From Blastocatellia bacterium (GTDB taxonomy: Bacteria > Acidobacteriota > Blastocatellia > Pyrinomonadales > Pyrinomonadaceae), in contig JACDAK010000183.1 of NCBI GenBank assembly GCA_013695495.1, positions 1 through 5,793 on the forward strand: DNA of 5,793 nucleotides. Direction: 5' to 3'. Of this stretch, positions 4,963 through 5,793 are shown piece after piece (position 1 is the first letter of the stretch; every line of letters starts with the position of its first letter). A program made the translations under genes and the position numbers. Below the pieces are notes generated by a model. It saw nothing but the letters and a program-made list of their open reading frames with translations, was not told where the DNA came from and made no database searches.

Positions 4963-4974
4963 TTAGGAGACTAA
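4963..4974 (+). promoter_or_regulatory. Shine-Dalgarno of the FecR-domain gene, inside a small hairpin
   Basis: AGGAG (4965-4969) lies 7 nt before the ATG at 4977, a strong site that fixes the start. It sits in TTAG-GAGA-CTAA (4963-4974), which could fold as a 4-bp stem with a GAGA tetraloop. An alternative pairing of TCTC (4954-4957) with GAGA (4967-4970) would also cover it. Confidence 0.65.
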
Positions 4975-4976
4975 GT

Positions 4977-5793
4977 ATGCGTCTACATATGCGAATTTTA
5001 TCAGCGTTATTCGTTGCTGCTGCAATGATGATCGCGTTGCCGGCGTTTGGCAACGATGACACTATCCCCGATGTGACCGAAAGGGTCGCACGGATCAGTT
5101 CGGTTGACGGTGTCGTTCAGGTCCGTCGAGCTGAGACGGATGAATGGGAGCAGGCGGTACTGAACCTGCCGATCGTTGAAGGCGACGAGATCGTGGCGGA
5201 GGAGAGCGGTCGATTTGAGATACAGTTCGGAGTCGACAAGCATTTGCGCGCTTCGGAGCGGTCGGTGCTGAGGATAGTTACGCTGAATGACAGCGGTGTG
5301 GCGGTGAGCCTGACGCGTGGAAGCGTGGCGGTGACGGTGTCGAAATTCGACAGTGAACAGAGCTTTTTTGAGATAGACGCGCCGAAGACGACGGTCGCCG
5401 TTCAACAGGCGGGTCGCTATCGGGTTGATGCGGGAACGGGGATACACGACGCGGAGATAAGGGTTTCGGTGTCGAATGGCGGCGAGGCGCGGATATATTC
5501 GGAGATTGCAGGATTCACGCTCGGCGACGGACGGATCGCGAAGGTTTTGACTACCGGGCGGAACGAGGGCGAATGGGAATTGGCTGACATTTCCGAATAT
5601 GCCGATGCGTTCGAGTCGTGGGTGGCGGTTCGCGAAAGCGAGATCAGTCAGAGATTGGACAGTGCGCATTTCGATCAGTATTACGACCGGGATATTTACG
5701 GAGCGGAGGACCTGACGAATTACGGGACTTGGACGCACACGAGCGACTATGGATATTTGTGGCGGCCGTCGTCGTCGGCGATAAGGCATTATG
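4977..5793 (+). CDS. Secreted FecR-domain protein with Tyr/Trp-rich repeat region, C-terminus cut off by the window edge
   Basis: The frame is open from the ATG at 4977 to the window end (272 residues, incomplete). Residues 1-25 are a signal peptide: MRLHMR, a hydrophobic core to about 21, then PAFG before NDD, with likely cleavage after G25. Residues about 36-152 fit a FecR domain (PF04773): ARISSVDGVVQVRR, a WEQAVLNLPIVEGDEI segment ending at a conserved GD, ESGRFEIQFG, LTRGSVAVTV, then IDAPKTTVAV and GRYRVDAG. Residues 237-263 are aromatic-rich, with DIYGAEDLTNYGTW followed by YGYLWRP. This resembles the DUF6600-type region found after FecR domains in several environmental phyla. The product is probably periplasmic or exported. 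Classical FecR is a membrane anti-sigma regulator of iron-citrate uptake, but this protein has a cleavable signal and no FecI-like sigma gene beside it, so that role should not be assumed. The second in-frame ATG (M5) is less well spaced from AGGAG. Confidence 0.87.
   Translation, partial: MRLHMRILSALFVAAAMMIALPAFGNDDTIPDVTERVARISSVDGVVQVRRAETDEWEQAVLNLPIVEGDEIVAEESGRFEIQFGVDKHLRASERSVLRIVTLNDSGVAVSLTRGSVAVTVSKFDSEQSFFEIDAPKTTVAVQQAGRYRVDAGTGIHDAEIRVSVSNGGEARIYSEIAGFTLGDGRIAKVLTTGRNEGEWELADISEYADAFESWVAVRESEISQRLDSAHFDQYYDRDIYGAEDLTNYGTWTHTSDYGYLWRPSSSAIRHY

Noticed and set aside
5007..5789. Minus-strand 260-codon Arg-rich frame at the right end
   Set aside because: It is the complement of the FecR-domain gene, which has a signal peptide, an ideal ribosome binding site and family motifs on the plus strand.

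Overview
The window looks like chromosomal DNA from a moderately GC-rich Gram-negative bacterium. My best guess is Acidobacteriota, perhaps a Blastocatellia/Pyrinomonadaceae-like lineage. That placement is inferred from the style of the proteins: a FecR-domain exported protein with a tyrosine/tryptophan-rich tail, a GAF-like protein with a conserved helical C-terminus, and a GRDB-family protein next to a DUF4149 membrane protein. No rRNA, tRNA, phage, transposase or CRISPR sequence was seen. Taxonomy should be treated as tentative.

Layout. On the minus strand, positions 756 to 1 hold a two-gene unit: a four-helix DUF4149 membrane protein, then 5 bp later the start of a glycine/sarcosine/betaine reductase component B-like protein that runs off the left edge. 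A roughly 100-bp divergent gap separates this unit from plus-strand prmC (856-1710), the release-factor glutamine methyltransferase. Next is a 62-residue two-helix membrane protein (1888-2076) with an excellent ribosome binding site and a textbook terminator. Then comes nfu (2214-2780), an iron-sulfur cluster carrier protein with a near-consensus promoter whose -35 box lies in a Fur/PerR-like 7-1-7 dyad. A second near-consensus promoter and a 5'-end RNA hairpin precede a 552-residue GAF-like protein (2961-4619) with a very acidic linker and a terminator. After about 300 bp of non-coding DNA with a 9-bp tandem repeat and G-rich degenerate repeats, a secreted FecR-domain protein (4977 to the right edge, incomplete) begins. 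Its leader can form two hairpins.

How the genes work together. Most plus-strand genes look monocistronic: three have recognisable promoters close upstream, and two end in strong intrinsic terminators. I see no single pathway linking them. The set mixes translation (prmC), Fe-S assembly (nfu), probable signalling or scaffolding (the GAF-like protein) and envelope functions (the DUF4149, small membrane and FecR proteins). I found no convincing undescribed multi-gene system. The items most worth a second look are the GAF-like protein's architecture, the operator-like dyad at nfu, the structured 5' leaders and the small membrane protein.
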